From PALSA-968 sp964387075 (GTDB lineage Bacteria; Bacteroidota; Bacteroidia; B-17B0; Aurantibacillaceae), in contig CAYLVB010000010.1 of assembly GCA_964387075.1 (NCBI GenBank), positions 62,001 to 126,000 of the forward strand: a DNA stretch of 64,000 bases. Direction: 5' to 3'. The notes beneath the pieces were generated by a model. It did not search any database. It saw only the letters and a list, made by a program, of their open reading frames with translations, and was not told where the DNA came from. Shown here piece by piece: positions 24,736-31,546 of this stretch. The position numbers were made by a program, and so were the translations under genes. Positions within the stretch are counted from its first letter, which is position 1, and each line of letters starts with the position of its first letter.

Positions 24736-25158
24736 ATGAAAGGGATTACGATTTTACTTATGTTTTTTCAAATTAGCCTTATTGCCCAACCCATCCAATA
24801 CGGCTACGACAGCCATGGCAACCGAACGCAACGGAGTTTGGTGGTGAGCGATCCTACCACCCAGCGCACGGAACAGCCTGCTAAGGAGGATGAAAAGATC
24901 AAAGAAACGGCGAAAGAACTTGGCCTAACCGTTTTCCCTAACCCCGCGCAGGACAAGGTGCAGGTGGTGATCGGTGATTTAAATGAAAAAGCGGAAGCAA
25001 CGGTTTTCCTGATAGACGCCCAGGGAAAGAATCTGCTGGATAAAAAGACAAATGCACAGCAGAACGAGGTGGATATGACGCCCTATAAGCCCGGGGTTTA
25101 TTTTATCAAGGTGTTGGTAGGTGAGGAGACGCTGTTTTATAAGGTTCTGAAATTATAG
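24736..25158 (+). CDS. Small YD-strand / T9SS-domain protein, copy 2
   Basis: 140 residues from ATG 24736; a TTG nine bases upstream is less likely. The most divergent of the four copies: signal peptide, QYGYDSHGNRTQRS strand, a linker without the CPNCPG pair found in the other copies, then the T9SS domain (TVFPNPAQDKV, YKPGVYFIKVLV, end FYKVLKL). It begins just after the stop of membrane immunity candidate 2, keeping the toxin - immunity - YD/T9SS order. Confidence 0.72.
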   Translation: MKGITILLMFFQISLIAQPIQYGYDSHGNRTQRSLVVSDPTTQRTEQPAKEDEKIKETAKELGLTVFPNPAQDKVQVVIGDLNEKAEATVFLIDAQGKNLLDKKTNAQQNEVDMTPYKPGVYFIKVLVGEETLFYKVLKL

Positions 25159-25289
25159 CATCATTTTCCAATTCTCTGTTCACGCGGATTTGTTCCGAAG
25201 GAATCTCTATGGGACAATTCGCGCTCCTAATTCAGTAAAAGGCGGTAGTGCAGCTTTGTCGGAAAACTCAAAAGTCGTATATTTACTCT

Positions 25290-25862
25290 ATGTCAACCAA
25301 GTACAGGGCCAACGTGCCGGGCAAGGCTTATTTTATCACGATCACTACCGTGAATTGGGTTGATCTGTTTACGCGACAGGGCTTGAGAAAGATAATAACC
25401 GATTCGTTGAACTACTGCCAGAAGAATAAAGGACTGGAAGTGTACGCGTATTGTCTTATGCCCAGTCACTTGCACGTAATGTGCCGTGCCAAGGACGATG
25501 AGAAGAAACTCTATGAAATAATCCGCGACTTCAAGAAGTTCACTTCAAAAGAGATCGTTGAATACATCCAGGAAAATGCGGAAAGCCGCCGCGAATGGCT
25601 TTTGGAGATGTTTCAAAAAGCTTGCGAGGATCTGGCCAGAGACCAGCAATATAAAGTATGGCAGGACGGTTATCATGCCGAAATGCTCGTAAGCAACAAA
25701 TTCATTTATCAAAAACTAAATTACATACACATGAACCCGGTAAAGGACGGGTTAGTAGAAAACGTGTGGGACTATATGTTTAGTTCAGCGAGAAATTATG
25801 CCGACATGGAAGGACTTGTAGAGGTGATCGTACTGCCGGCGCAACTGATTACTGTGCGATGA
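25290..25862 (+). CDS. REP-associated tyrosine transposase (RAYT, IS200-like Y1)
   Basis: 190 residues from ATG 25290; the frame extends 14 codons further up, but the family begins about here (YRANVPGKAYFITIT). The HUH motif reads PSHLHVM near residue 57. Conserved blocks include IRDFKKFTSK, then KVWQDGYHAEM and YIHMNPVKDGLV with the transposase Tyr region. RAYTs mobilise or spread short palindromic REP elements. A perfect 9-bp hairpin lies just downstream (25886-25906), and TTCCGAAGGAA motifs flank it. It sits where a toxin tip would be expected, before immunity candidate 3. Confidence 0.88.
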   Translation: MSTKYRANVPGKAYFITITTVNWVDLFTRQGLRKIITDSLNYCQKNKGLEVYAYCLMPSHLHVMCRAKDDEKKLYEIIRDFKKFTSKEIVEYIQENAESRREWLLEMFQKACEDLARDQQYKVWQDGYHAEMLVSNKFIYQKLNYIHMNPVKDGLVENVWDYMFSSARNYADMEGLVEVIVLPAQLITVR

Positions 25863-25885
25863 AGACAGGGCTTCGGAATAATACA

Positions 25886-25906
25886 GCGCGGATTACAAAT
25901 CCGCGC
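25886..25906. repeat. REP-like hairpin next to the RAYT gene
   Basis: GCGCGGATT (25886-25894) faces AATCCGCGC (25898-25906) with loop ACA. A related half (ACGCGGATTTG) is upstream of the transposase at about 25182-25192. This fits a RAYT-associated end. Confidence 0.65.
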
Positions 25907-25978
25907 GAACGGGTTACAATACGTGGTGCGGTAATAGAGGGTGTACCAAGAATTGGAACCGCATTTATAGCACCATGA
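25898..25978 (+). pseudogene. 3' remnant of a toxin tip cut by the RAYT insertion
   Basis: An open frame from the REP-like hairpin reads ...RGAVIEGVPRIGTAFIAP and stops at TGA 25976-25978, overlapping the ATG of immunity candidate 3 as ATGA. The other cassettes show the same tight toxin-immunity junction, so this is best read as the last codons of a lost toxin 3. It is short, so the identity rests on context. Confidence 0.45.
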
Positions 25979-26379
25979 TTATATTTTCGATGAGTGATCT
26001 TGATCAAATATTTAAGAAATGGATTTTAATCTCTGACAGAGAAAATTTGAATGAGGAGCATTTAAAAAAATTTACTTCAGACATAGAATTCATGGACATT
26101 AAAGCTGTGTCGGCAAAGGAGTATTTTATCTTGGGATGGATATATAGTGTAGGTTTTTGGTTGTTTGAAGATGAAAAAATGGAATCAAAAGGAAAGAAGT
26201 ATCTTCTAAAGGCGAGTAACCTAGAAAACAGAAATTTATATAAATGGGCTATTAGAGATCAATTAAATCTCAAATCTAAAGAAGAAGTTACTTTAGGAGC
26301 AGAAGCAATTCACGACTTGGACTTAATATTTAATAATGAATTTGAGATACAAAATTATTTTAAGAAAGTAATAACCTAG
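25975..26379 (+). CDS. Orphan immunity candidate 3
   Basis: 134 residues, cytosolic, acidic and helical, family not recognised. Starts at ATG 25975 (overlapping the toxin remnant stop) or ATG 25990. Followed by a small YD/T9SS gene. Its toxin is gone, but the gene is intact, as expected if cells keep immunity against relatives that still carry the toxin. The 68-residue ORF at 22583-22789 is an internally shortened relative. Confidence 0.55.
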   Translation: MIIFSMSDLDQIFKKWILISDRENLNEEHLKKFTSDIEFMDIKAVSAKEYFILGWIYSVGFWLFEDEKMESKGKKYLLKASNLENRNLYKWAIRDQLNLKSKEEVTLGAEAIHDLDLIFNNEFEIQNYFKKVIT

Positions 26380-26390
26380 AGTTCGATAAA

Positions 26391-26816
26391 ATGAAAAAAG
26401 CAATTCTTGCGGTTTTAATAGCAATTAATTTTACAATCTCCGCCCAACCCATAGCGTACAGCTACGACAACCACGGCAACCGCACGCAGCGTAAGTTGGA
26501 TTGTCCTAATTGCCCCGGCAGCCAAAGGCAGGTAGTTACCGAGGAAGAGAAAAAAACAGTTGAGGCTGAAGTCAAATTGGGCTTAAACGTCTTCCCTAAT
26601 CCCGCGCAGGATAAGATGCAGGTAGAGATAAAGAACCTGGCAGCAGAAGAGCCGGCCACGATATTATTGATAGATGCCCAGGGCAAGAGTTTGCTTACTA
26701 AAAAAAGTGATCAGGCGCAAAACGAAGTGGACATGAGCCCATATAAGCCCGGGGTTTATTTTATAAAAGTGCTGGTAGGGAAAGAAAGCCTGTTTTATAA
26801 GGTGCTGAAACTTTAG
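26391..26816 (+). CDS. Small YD-strand / T9SS-domain protein, copy 3
   Basis: 141 residues: signal peptide, YSYDNHGNRTQRK strand, CPNCPGSQRQ, Glu/Lys linker, T9SS domain. The DNA from 26601 to 26809 is identical to 29386-29594 in copy 4, while the 5' halves differ, showing recent exchange of the sorting-domain segment. It follows immunity candidate 3 by 11 bp. Confidence 0.75.
   Translation: MKKAILAVLIAINFTISAQPIAYSYDNHGNRTQRKLDCPNCPGSQRQVVTEEEKKTVEAEVKLGLNVFPNPAQDKMQVEIKNLAAEEPATILLIDAQGKSLLTKKSDQAQNEVDMSPYKPGVYFIKVLVGKESLFYKVLKL
26601..26809 (+). repeat. 209-bp identical tract shared by YD/T9SS copies 3 and 4
   Basis: Identical on inspection to 29386-29594 (offset 2785). It encodes the T9SS sorting domain. 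Upstream of it the two genes diverge. It is long enough to support homologous recombination that would delete or duplicate cassette 4. Confidence 0.9.
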
Positions 26817-26819
26817 CTG

Positions 26820-26899
26820 CGAATAGCCACCTGCGGATTTACGAATTGGGTGTTGAAAGATTTTGCTTTGCACCGGGCTATAAATTTCTACTTTAGTAA
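26820..26899. repeat. Inter-cassette 80-bp repeat, copy 2
   Basis: Ungapped match to 23259-23338, again directly after a small YD/T9SS gene and before an RHS tip. After it, GCGTTAGGGATGC at about 26918 parallels GCGTTAAGGATGC at about 23362. Confidence 0.6.
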
Positions 26900-26986
26900 A
26901 AACTTATTGTCGTGACCGCGCGTTAGGGATGCTGCAACGGTGTTGAAGCTCTTTTTTGCCTTGATGGATAAATTAAGAAAGGGAAA

Positions 26987-28657
26987 ATGCCCACGGAACG
27001 AAAAAATCATTTAGAATTTAATGCCTGCTATTGCAAAAAAAGCGACTTGCAAGCAGCCCGGCCGCGAGTGCGCCTTGATGCTACGATCTGGGCAGGCCCG
27101 GCTGCTGCGCACCTCGCGGAAACGCCCCAACCCGCCAGCTTCTTTTACACGCACAGCATCACCCGGCAGGACATCACCTACAATTCCTTCAATAAGACCA
27201 GCGCGATTATAGAGGAAACTAATGAAGTGCTGATAAGCTACGGCCCCGACCAGGAGAGAACGAAGATGGAAGTGAAGGTGAACGGGCAGACCACATCTAC
27301 GAAGTATTATTTGAACGAATTTGAAAAAGAGGTATTGCCCAACGGCAACACGCGCGAGGTGAATTACGTGAACGCGCCTTATGGGCTGTGCGCTATGTTT
27401 GTGAACGATAATGGCAGCAAGAATTTGTATTATGTGTACACCGATCATTTAGGGAGCATAAATACATTGGCGGATGATAACGGCAATACCATTAAGCAGA
27501 ACTTTGACCCCTGGGGCAGGCAGAGGAACCCCAATACCTGGGATTTTAGCAATGTGCCCGCAACGCCGGCCTGGTTAACGCGCGGTTACACCGGCCACGA
27601 GCACCTCTCTCAATTCAGTTTAATAAACATGAACGGGCGTATGCCTGCCCGACGAGATGAGGACTGTGCGGTGGCAGGCGGGTACGACCCCGTGATTGGC
27701 CGCATGCTAAGCCCGGATAACGAGGTTGGCGATCCGGCCAGTACGCAAGGATATAACCGCTATACCTACGCTTTTAATAACCCCTTAAAATTTATAGATC
27801 CTTCTGGTAATAGTGCTTTGCCGGGGGTATATTACATGGGCGCCAACGCCAGCCTATCGCCAGGCAGTACGGCCTTCTCTTCTTTTAACCCAAAGAACCG
27901 CGACCAGGCCATGCTGGCAGAGTTGAAGCAGGCGGGCTCTGACAGGAGGGAGAATTATAATGCGGATATGAGTGAACTGATGGGGAAGGCTTATGAGCAG
28001 CAGGTTGTACGCACCGGCGGGCCAAAGGAGCTTGATCACCCCACCGGCACCGAGATTCGCTCTGTGCTAAACGAGGATATTTTAAACCAGATGGGTGATA
28101 TGGCCCACTCGCACATAAGCAGCGCAAGTACTTTTACGGGGACGCCCGGCGCAAACCAACAAGAGCCCTCTGCTCTTAAAACTTATGGAGAGGGATTTAA
28201 GGGAGGTTTAAAAGCCACAGGACGCTTTATAAGCGATCAATTCAGCTTAAAGGGAATGGCAAGGAGCGCAACTTTTCTGTATCCTCCCGTAATGGGCTAT
28301 GAAACTGCCCAACAGATCTTTGGAGTGAAAAAATTTGTATCAGACATCCCGGGCTTTGGAAAAAAAGACTATATATACGGTGCAGGATACGTTACGGAAA
28401 AAGTTACCGAAGCCCTTATCTTAAGAAAAATTTCTTATGAATTTAGACCTGGTGGCACTTTTGGGCCTCCGGGGAATTGGCTAAGAATAAAAAGTACTTG
28501 GAAAACAAGAAGCATTCAAAAATTTGGAATGCAATGGGGAGCGGGCACCCCCAAGCGATTAAATCAGATTGGCAATAAAAATCTTAGAAATTTTAATAAA
28601 AGACTAAGAGGATTTGGTGGCGGACATTGGGATTGGTGGACTATTGAAAAAAAATAA
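26987..28657 (+). CDS. Orphan RHS core cassette with unknown toxin 4
   Basis: The frame gives 556 residues. RHS homology starts near 27168 (QDITYNSFNKTS, matching the main gene from about 20711); the first 60 residues are unrelated, with no signal peptide. It therefore looks like a displaced 3' fragment, larger than cassette 2. The core is complete (DHLGSINTL, FDPWGRQRNPN, NGRM...YDPVIGRMLSPD) apart from a 13-residue in-frame insertion, and ends in DPSGN. The linker is related to but distinct from the main one. After TGTP comes a unique tip of about 170 residues ending GFGGGHWDWWTIEKK, with no recognised toxin family. The immunity candidate starts 1 bp after the stop. Confidence 0.7.
   Translation: MPTERKNHLEFNACYCKKSDLQAARPRVRLDATIWAGPAAAHLAETPQPASFFYTHSITRQDITYNSFNKTSAIIEETNEVLISYGPDQERTKMEVKVNGQTTSTKYYLNEFEKEVLPNGNTREVNYVNAPYGLCAMFVNDNGSKNLYYVYTDHLGSINTLADDNGNTIKQNFDPWGRQRNPNTWDFSNVPATPAWLTRGYTGHEHLSQFSLINMNGRMPARRDEDCAVAGGYDPVIGRMLSPDNEVGDPASTQGYNRYTYAFNNPLKFIDPSGNSALPGVYYMGANASLSPGSTAFSSFNPKNRDQAMLAELKQAGSDRRENYNADMSELMGKAYEQQVVRTGGPKELDHPTGTEIRSVLNEDILNQMGDMAHSHISSASTFTGTPGANQQEPSALKTYGEGFKGGLKATGRFISDQFSLKGMARSATFLYPPVMGYETAQQIFGVKKFVSDIPGFGKKDYIYGAGYVTEKVTEALILRKISYEFRPGGTFGPPGNWLRIKSTWKTRSIQKFGMQWGAGTPKRLNQIGNKNLRNFNKRLRGFGGGHWDWWTIEKK
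27644..27682. repeat. 39-bp in-frame insertion in the cassette-4 RHS core
   Basis: Compared with the main gene (NGRM-YDPV), cassette 4 has 39 extra bases reading PARRDEDCAVAGG. The insert begins CCTGCC and carries GGCAGG near its end, like a small REP-type palindromic element. It sits in a strictly conserved part of the core. Confidence 0.6.
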
Positions 28658-28658
28658 G

Positions 28659-29165
28659 ATGAAACGATTTATAAAAGAACTTAATGCATTAGGAAAAGAT
28701 TTTTTGGAAATATTAAATCCTTTACTAAGTATTAATGAAATAATTATCGATGAACAAAGGTCATCTGTTAAAAAGTCAGAAAATTTAGTTGAAATCGTTT
28801 TAAAATCGATTGATGAAAAGTCATGTCCAATTGAATTTTTATTGAAGAAAGGTCAGAAGATAAATATTGAGATTTATTTGGATGGAACAGGGCCAATCAT
28901 CGAAGATTTTATTTCAGAAAAAGGGGATGAGGAGCATTTAAAAGATCTGCTGTATATAAATACTGACATAAAAGATATTATGTCTAATGAGATAACGTGC
29001 GAAGAAGTTTCAGTTGACGGTAAAGTAAAGAAAGTAACATATTATTATTTTTTGACTTTTGATAGAAAACCAGAAAAAATTCCGTATGCGGGGGGCGGCT
29101 TAGGGTTATTCTCGTTGTGGAAGAAAAAGAAAATCAGACATATTAATTATAAAGCTTGGCTATAA
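28659..29165 (+). CDS. Candidate immunity protein 4
   Basis: 168 residues from ATG 28659. The frame extends upstream to 28614 inside the toxin, but the 1-bp junction after the toxin stop matches the other cassettes. No signal peptide or membrane helix; a Lys/Glu-rich cytosolic protein whose C-terminus contains GGGLGLFSLWKKKK. Family not recognised; assigned by position after toxin 4 and before the YD/T9SS gene. Confidence 0.55.
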   Translation: MKRFIKELNALGKDFLEILNPLLSINEIIIDEQRSSVKKSENLVEIVLKSIDEKSCPIEFLLKKGQKINIEIYLDGTGPIIEDFISEKGDEEHLKDLLYINTDIKDIMSNEITCEEVSVDGKVKKVTYYYFLTFDRKPEKIPYAGGGLGLFSLWKKKKIRHINYKAWL

Positions 29166-29172
29166 ATATTTT

Positions 29173-29601
29173 ATGAGAAAGTTGCTTTTTATATTTATCC
29201 TAATTTTTATCCGGAACGGACTCATCGCCCAACCCATCTCATATTCTTATGATAACCATGGTAACAGAACCCAGCGTAAGCTGGATTGCCCTAACTGCCC
29301 CGGCAGCCAAAGGCAAATAGGTACTGAGGAAGAAAAGAAAGCAGTTGAGGCGGAGACCAAACTGGGCTTAAATGTTTTTCCTAACCCCGCGCAGGATAAG
29401 ATGCAGGTAGAGATAAAGAACCTGGCAGCAGAAGAGCCGGCCACGATATTATTGATAGATGCCCAGGGCAAGAGTTTGCTTACTAAAAAAAGTGATCAGG
29501 CGCAAAACGAAGTGGACATGAGCCCATATAAGCCCGGGGTTTATTTTATAAAAGTGCTGGTAGGGAAAGAAAGCCTGTTTTATAAGGTGCTGAAGCTATA
29601 G
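29173..29601 (+). CDS. Small YD-strand / T9SS-domain protein, copy 4
   Basis: 142 residues: signal peptide (MRKLLFIFILIFIRNGLIAQ), YSYDNHGNRTQRK strand, CPNCPGSQRQ, linker, T9SS domain ending FYKVLKL. It shares a 209-bp identical 3' segment with copy 3. It closes the toxin island; the next gene is a housekeeping gene on the other strand. Confidence 0.75.
   Translation: MRKLLFIFILIFIRNGLIAQPISYSYDNHGNRTQRKLDCPNCPGSQRQIGTEEEKKAVEAETKLGLNVFPNPAQDKMQVEIKNLAAEEPATILLIDAQGKSLLTKKSDQAQNEVDMSPYKPGVYFIKVLVGKESLFYKVLKL
29386..29594 (+). repeat. 209-bp identical tract, copy in YD/T9SS gene 4
   Basis: Partner of 26601-26809; identical over the whole length. Confidence 0.9.
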
Positions 29602-29644
29602 TTCTACAATTCTAGCACCTATTTTTCTGCTAAAATAAATCCCA

Positions 29645-30292
29645 CTACTTCTTCGCATCCGCCAGGAACTGCGCCAAACCCTTATCCGTTAAAGGGTGGT
29701 TCAGTAAAGCAACGATGGCGCTAAGCGGACAAGTAGCTACATCGGCGCCAAGTTTAGCGCAATCGATGATGTGCATGGGGTGACGTACTGAAGCGGCAAG
29801 AATTTGTGTTTCGTAACCGTAGTTATCGTAAATGATGCGGATGTCGTCGATCAGGCGTAAACCGTCGGTGCTTACATCGTCTAAGCGACCAATGAAGGGA
29901 GAAACATAAGTTGCCCCCGCTTTAGCAGCCAAAAGTGCTTGTCCGGCCGAGAACACCAGCGTGCAGTTAGTACGAATACCTTTCTCGGTAAAGTATTTAA
30001 TGGCTTTAACCCCGTCCTTGATCATCGGAACTTTAACCACAATTTGTTTGTGCAACTGAGCCAGTTGTTCGCCTTCTTTTACGATTCCGGCAAAGTCGGT
30101 AGAAATAACTTCCGCGCTCACATCGCCGGTAACGATGTTACAGATATCCACATAATGCTTTTTTATGTTGTCCTCGCCCTTGATGCCTTCTTTGGCCATC
30201 AGCGATGGGTTTGTGGTAACTCCGTCTAAAACGCCCATATCCTGGGCTTCTTTTATCTGGGCGAGATTGGCTGTATCGATGAAGAATTTCAT
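29645..30292 (-). CDS. Transaldolase / fructose-6-phosphate aldolase family
   Basis: 215 residues, the short TalC/MipB-type subfamily. Schiff-base lysine K87 in IVVKVPM; other family blocks are FIDTANL, GVTTNPSL, TLVFSAGQALLAAKAGA, SPFIGRLDD and AASVRHP. Subfamily members act as transaldolase in the non-oxidative pentose phosphate pathway or as fructose-6-phosphate aldolase; sequence alone does not decide. Single gene with a TAnnTTTG promoter on the minus strand. Confidence 0.92.
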   Translation of the reverse strand: MKFFIDTANLAQIKEAQDMGVLDGVTTNPSLMAKEGIKGEDNIKKHYVDICNIVTGDVSAEVISTDFAGIVKEGEQLAQLHKQIVVKVPMIKDGVKAIKYFTEKGIRTNCTLVFSAGQALLAAKAGATYVSPFIGRLDDVSTDGLRLIDDIRIIYDNYGYETQILAASVRHPMHIIDCAKLGADVATCPLSAIVALLNHPLTDKGLAQFLADAKK

Positions 30293-30311
30293 AGTAAAAA
30301 ATTATTTCCGA

Positions 30312-30319
30312 CAAAGGTA
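30312..30319 (-). promoter_or_regulatory. -7 promoter element TACCTTTG (minus strand)
   Basis: Exact TAnnTTTG match on the minus strand, 20 bp upstream of the transaldolase start. Confidence 0.6.
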
Positions 30320-30445
30320 GATTTTAGACCCTAAATGGGACTTTTAAGATTTAACAACTTATTAAGGGCCAAAAGCACCTTTTTCACTGATGAATATCAT
30401 TGACTTAGGCCTTAGAAAGGACGAACTTTGTATAAAATACCTGCC

Positions 30446-30841
30446 ATGAGAACCTTGCTTTTTTTCCTGATTTTTGCCCTCTCCATCGGGAGTCTTTTTT
30501 CACAACCCGATACGCTGAAGGCCCCGCACAACGGGCGCATACAAGCGTATATGAACCACCGCATTGAAGTGGTGGGCTGCAACGATTACCTGGAGATCTA
30601 CTTTTACGACAAAAGCATGAACCCAATCAATAACAATTTTGGGGTTACAGGCGATGCTAAATTTTACACCACCGACCAGGTGTTTACCAGCTCTCCTTTT
30701 GTGAATTACGGGGCAGATGGCTTTACGGCCCGCATTGCTACCCCGGACTTTGCTTATGTGAGAATTACCGCCACGATAGCGGGACAGGTAGTTACGGCTA
30801 AATTCGGGAATGAGTGCAGGGCTACTTTAGGGAAGCAATGA
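30446..30841 (+). CDS. Small secreted protein of unknown function
   Basis: 131 residues from ATG 30446; a TTG at 30428 gives six extra residues before the signal peptide and is less likely. Signal peptide MRTLLFFLIFALSIGSLFSQ, then a mature domain of about 110 residues with two Cys (VVGCNDY and GNECRA) that could form a disulfide. No T9SS domain, lipobox or known family. It stands alone between minus-strand genes. Confidence 0.6.
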   Translation: MRTLLFFLIFALSIGSLFSQPDTLKAPHNGRIQAYMNHRIEVVGCNDYLEIYFYDKSMNPINNNFGVTGDAKFYTTDQVFTSSPFVNYGADGFTARIATPDFAYVRITATIAGQVVTAKFGNECRATLGKQ

Positions 30842-30922
30842 CGACCGATCCCCTTATTTGAATTTGTAAGAGTTTTACGTTCTGTTTATTTTTAAATCGA
30901 AAAATTTGTATTGGCTGTTCCT

Positions 30923-30966
30923 CCTCTCTACTGGTAGAGAGGGGGTGGCCGAAGGCCGGGGGTGAG
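30923..30966. repeat. Dispersed palindromic repeat CCTCTCTAC-TG-GTAGAGAGG
   Basis: A perfect 9-bp inverted repeat (30923-30931 with 30934-30942), then GGGTGGCCGAAGGCCGGGGGTGAG with a second small GGCC-GAA-GGCC hairpin. Related in style to 5202-5233. It lies in the gap before the dihydrofolate reductase gene end. Confidence 0.55.
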
Positions 30967-31011
30967 TCCGTTATTTCGGAGGTGAATATTTTTCGTTAAG
31001 ATGTACCTGGT

Positions 31012-31515
31012 TCAGCGCCTCTCCCAGGTCTCGAAAGTAAAAGGGTATTTGTGTTTTTCGTCGGCGGGATGTTTGGTGCTGCTCACCATTTTCCATTCAT
31101 TTTCGGGAAGCGGATCAAAAGTAACATCGCCTTCAAAACGTTCATGCACCCAGGTTAAATAAACGCGTTTCACTTGTGGTAGTACCTGCCTGAATATTTC
31201 TGCGCCGCCAATGATAAAAACCTCTTCTTTAGGACTGAATTCTTCGGCAAAGCTCAATGCATCGGGTATGGATGAAGCAATAACAGTTCCGGGAGCATGG
31301 TAATTTTTTTGCCGGGTGATGATAATATTAGTACGGTTAGGCAGCGGGCGAAACTTTTCAGGAATGGATTCGTAGTTCTTTCGGCCGGTAATGATAAAAT
31401 GATCCGTAGTTTTTTCCTTGAAGAATTTCATGTCGGCAGGCAAGCTCCAGATAAGTTTATTATCCTTTCCTATCACTCCGTTTTCAGAAACCGCTACAAT
31501 TATAGATAATATCAT
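31012..31515 (-). CDS. folA: Dihydrofolate reductase
   Basis: 167 residues. Reduces dihydrofolate to tetrahydrofolate with NADPH. Visible blocks: SIIVAVSENGVIGKDNKLIWSLPADM split across the substrate loop, the active-site Asp in LPADMKFF, the NADPH loop ITGRKNYESIP, IIGGAEIF and the C-terminal FTFETWER. No thymidylate synthase gene is adjacent, although the two are often paired. The upstream minus-strand gene is 31 bp away. Confidence 0.95.
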   Translation of the reverse strand: MILSIIVAVSENGVIGKDNKLIWSLPADMKFFKEKTTDHFIITGRKNYESIPEKFRPLPNRTNIIITRQKNYHAPGTVIASSIPDALSFAEEFSPKEEVFIIGGAEIFRQVLPQVKRVYLTWVHERFEGDVTFDPLPENEWKMVSSTKHPADEKHKYPFTFETWERR

Positions 31516-31546
31516 TCCTAATTCTTAATTCTACATTCTTAATTCC

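Noticed and set aside
27056..27118. GC-rich complementary blocks upstream of the cassette-4 core
   Set aside because: The blocks (CCGCGAG-TGCGC type and AGCAGCC type) occur in an order that cannot form one simple hairpin; no element could be defined.
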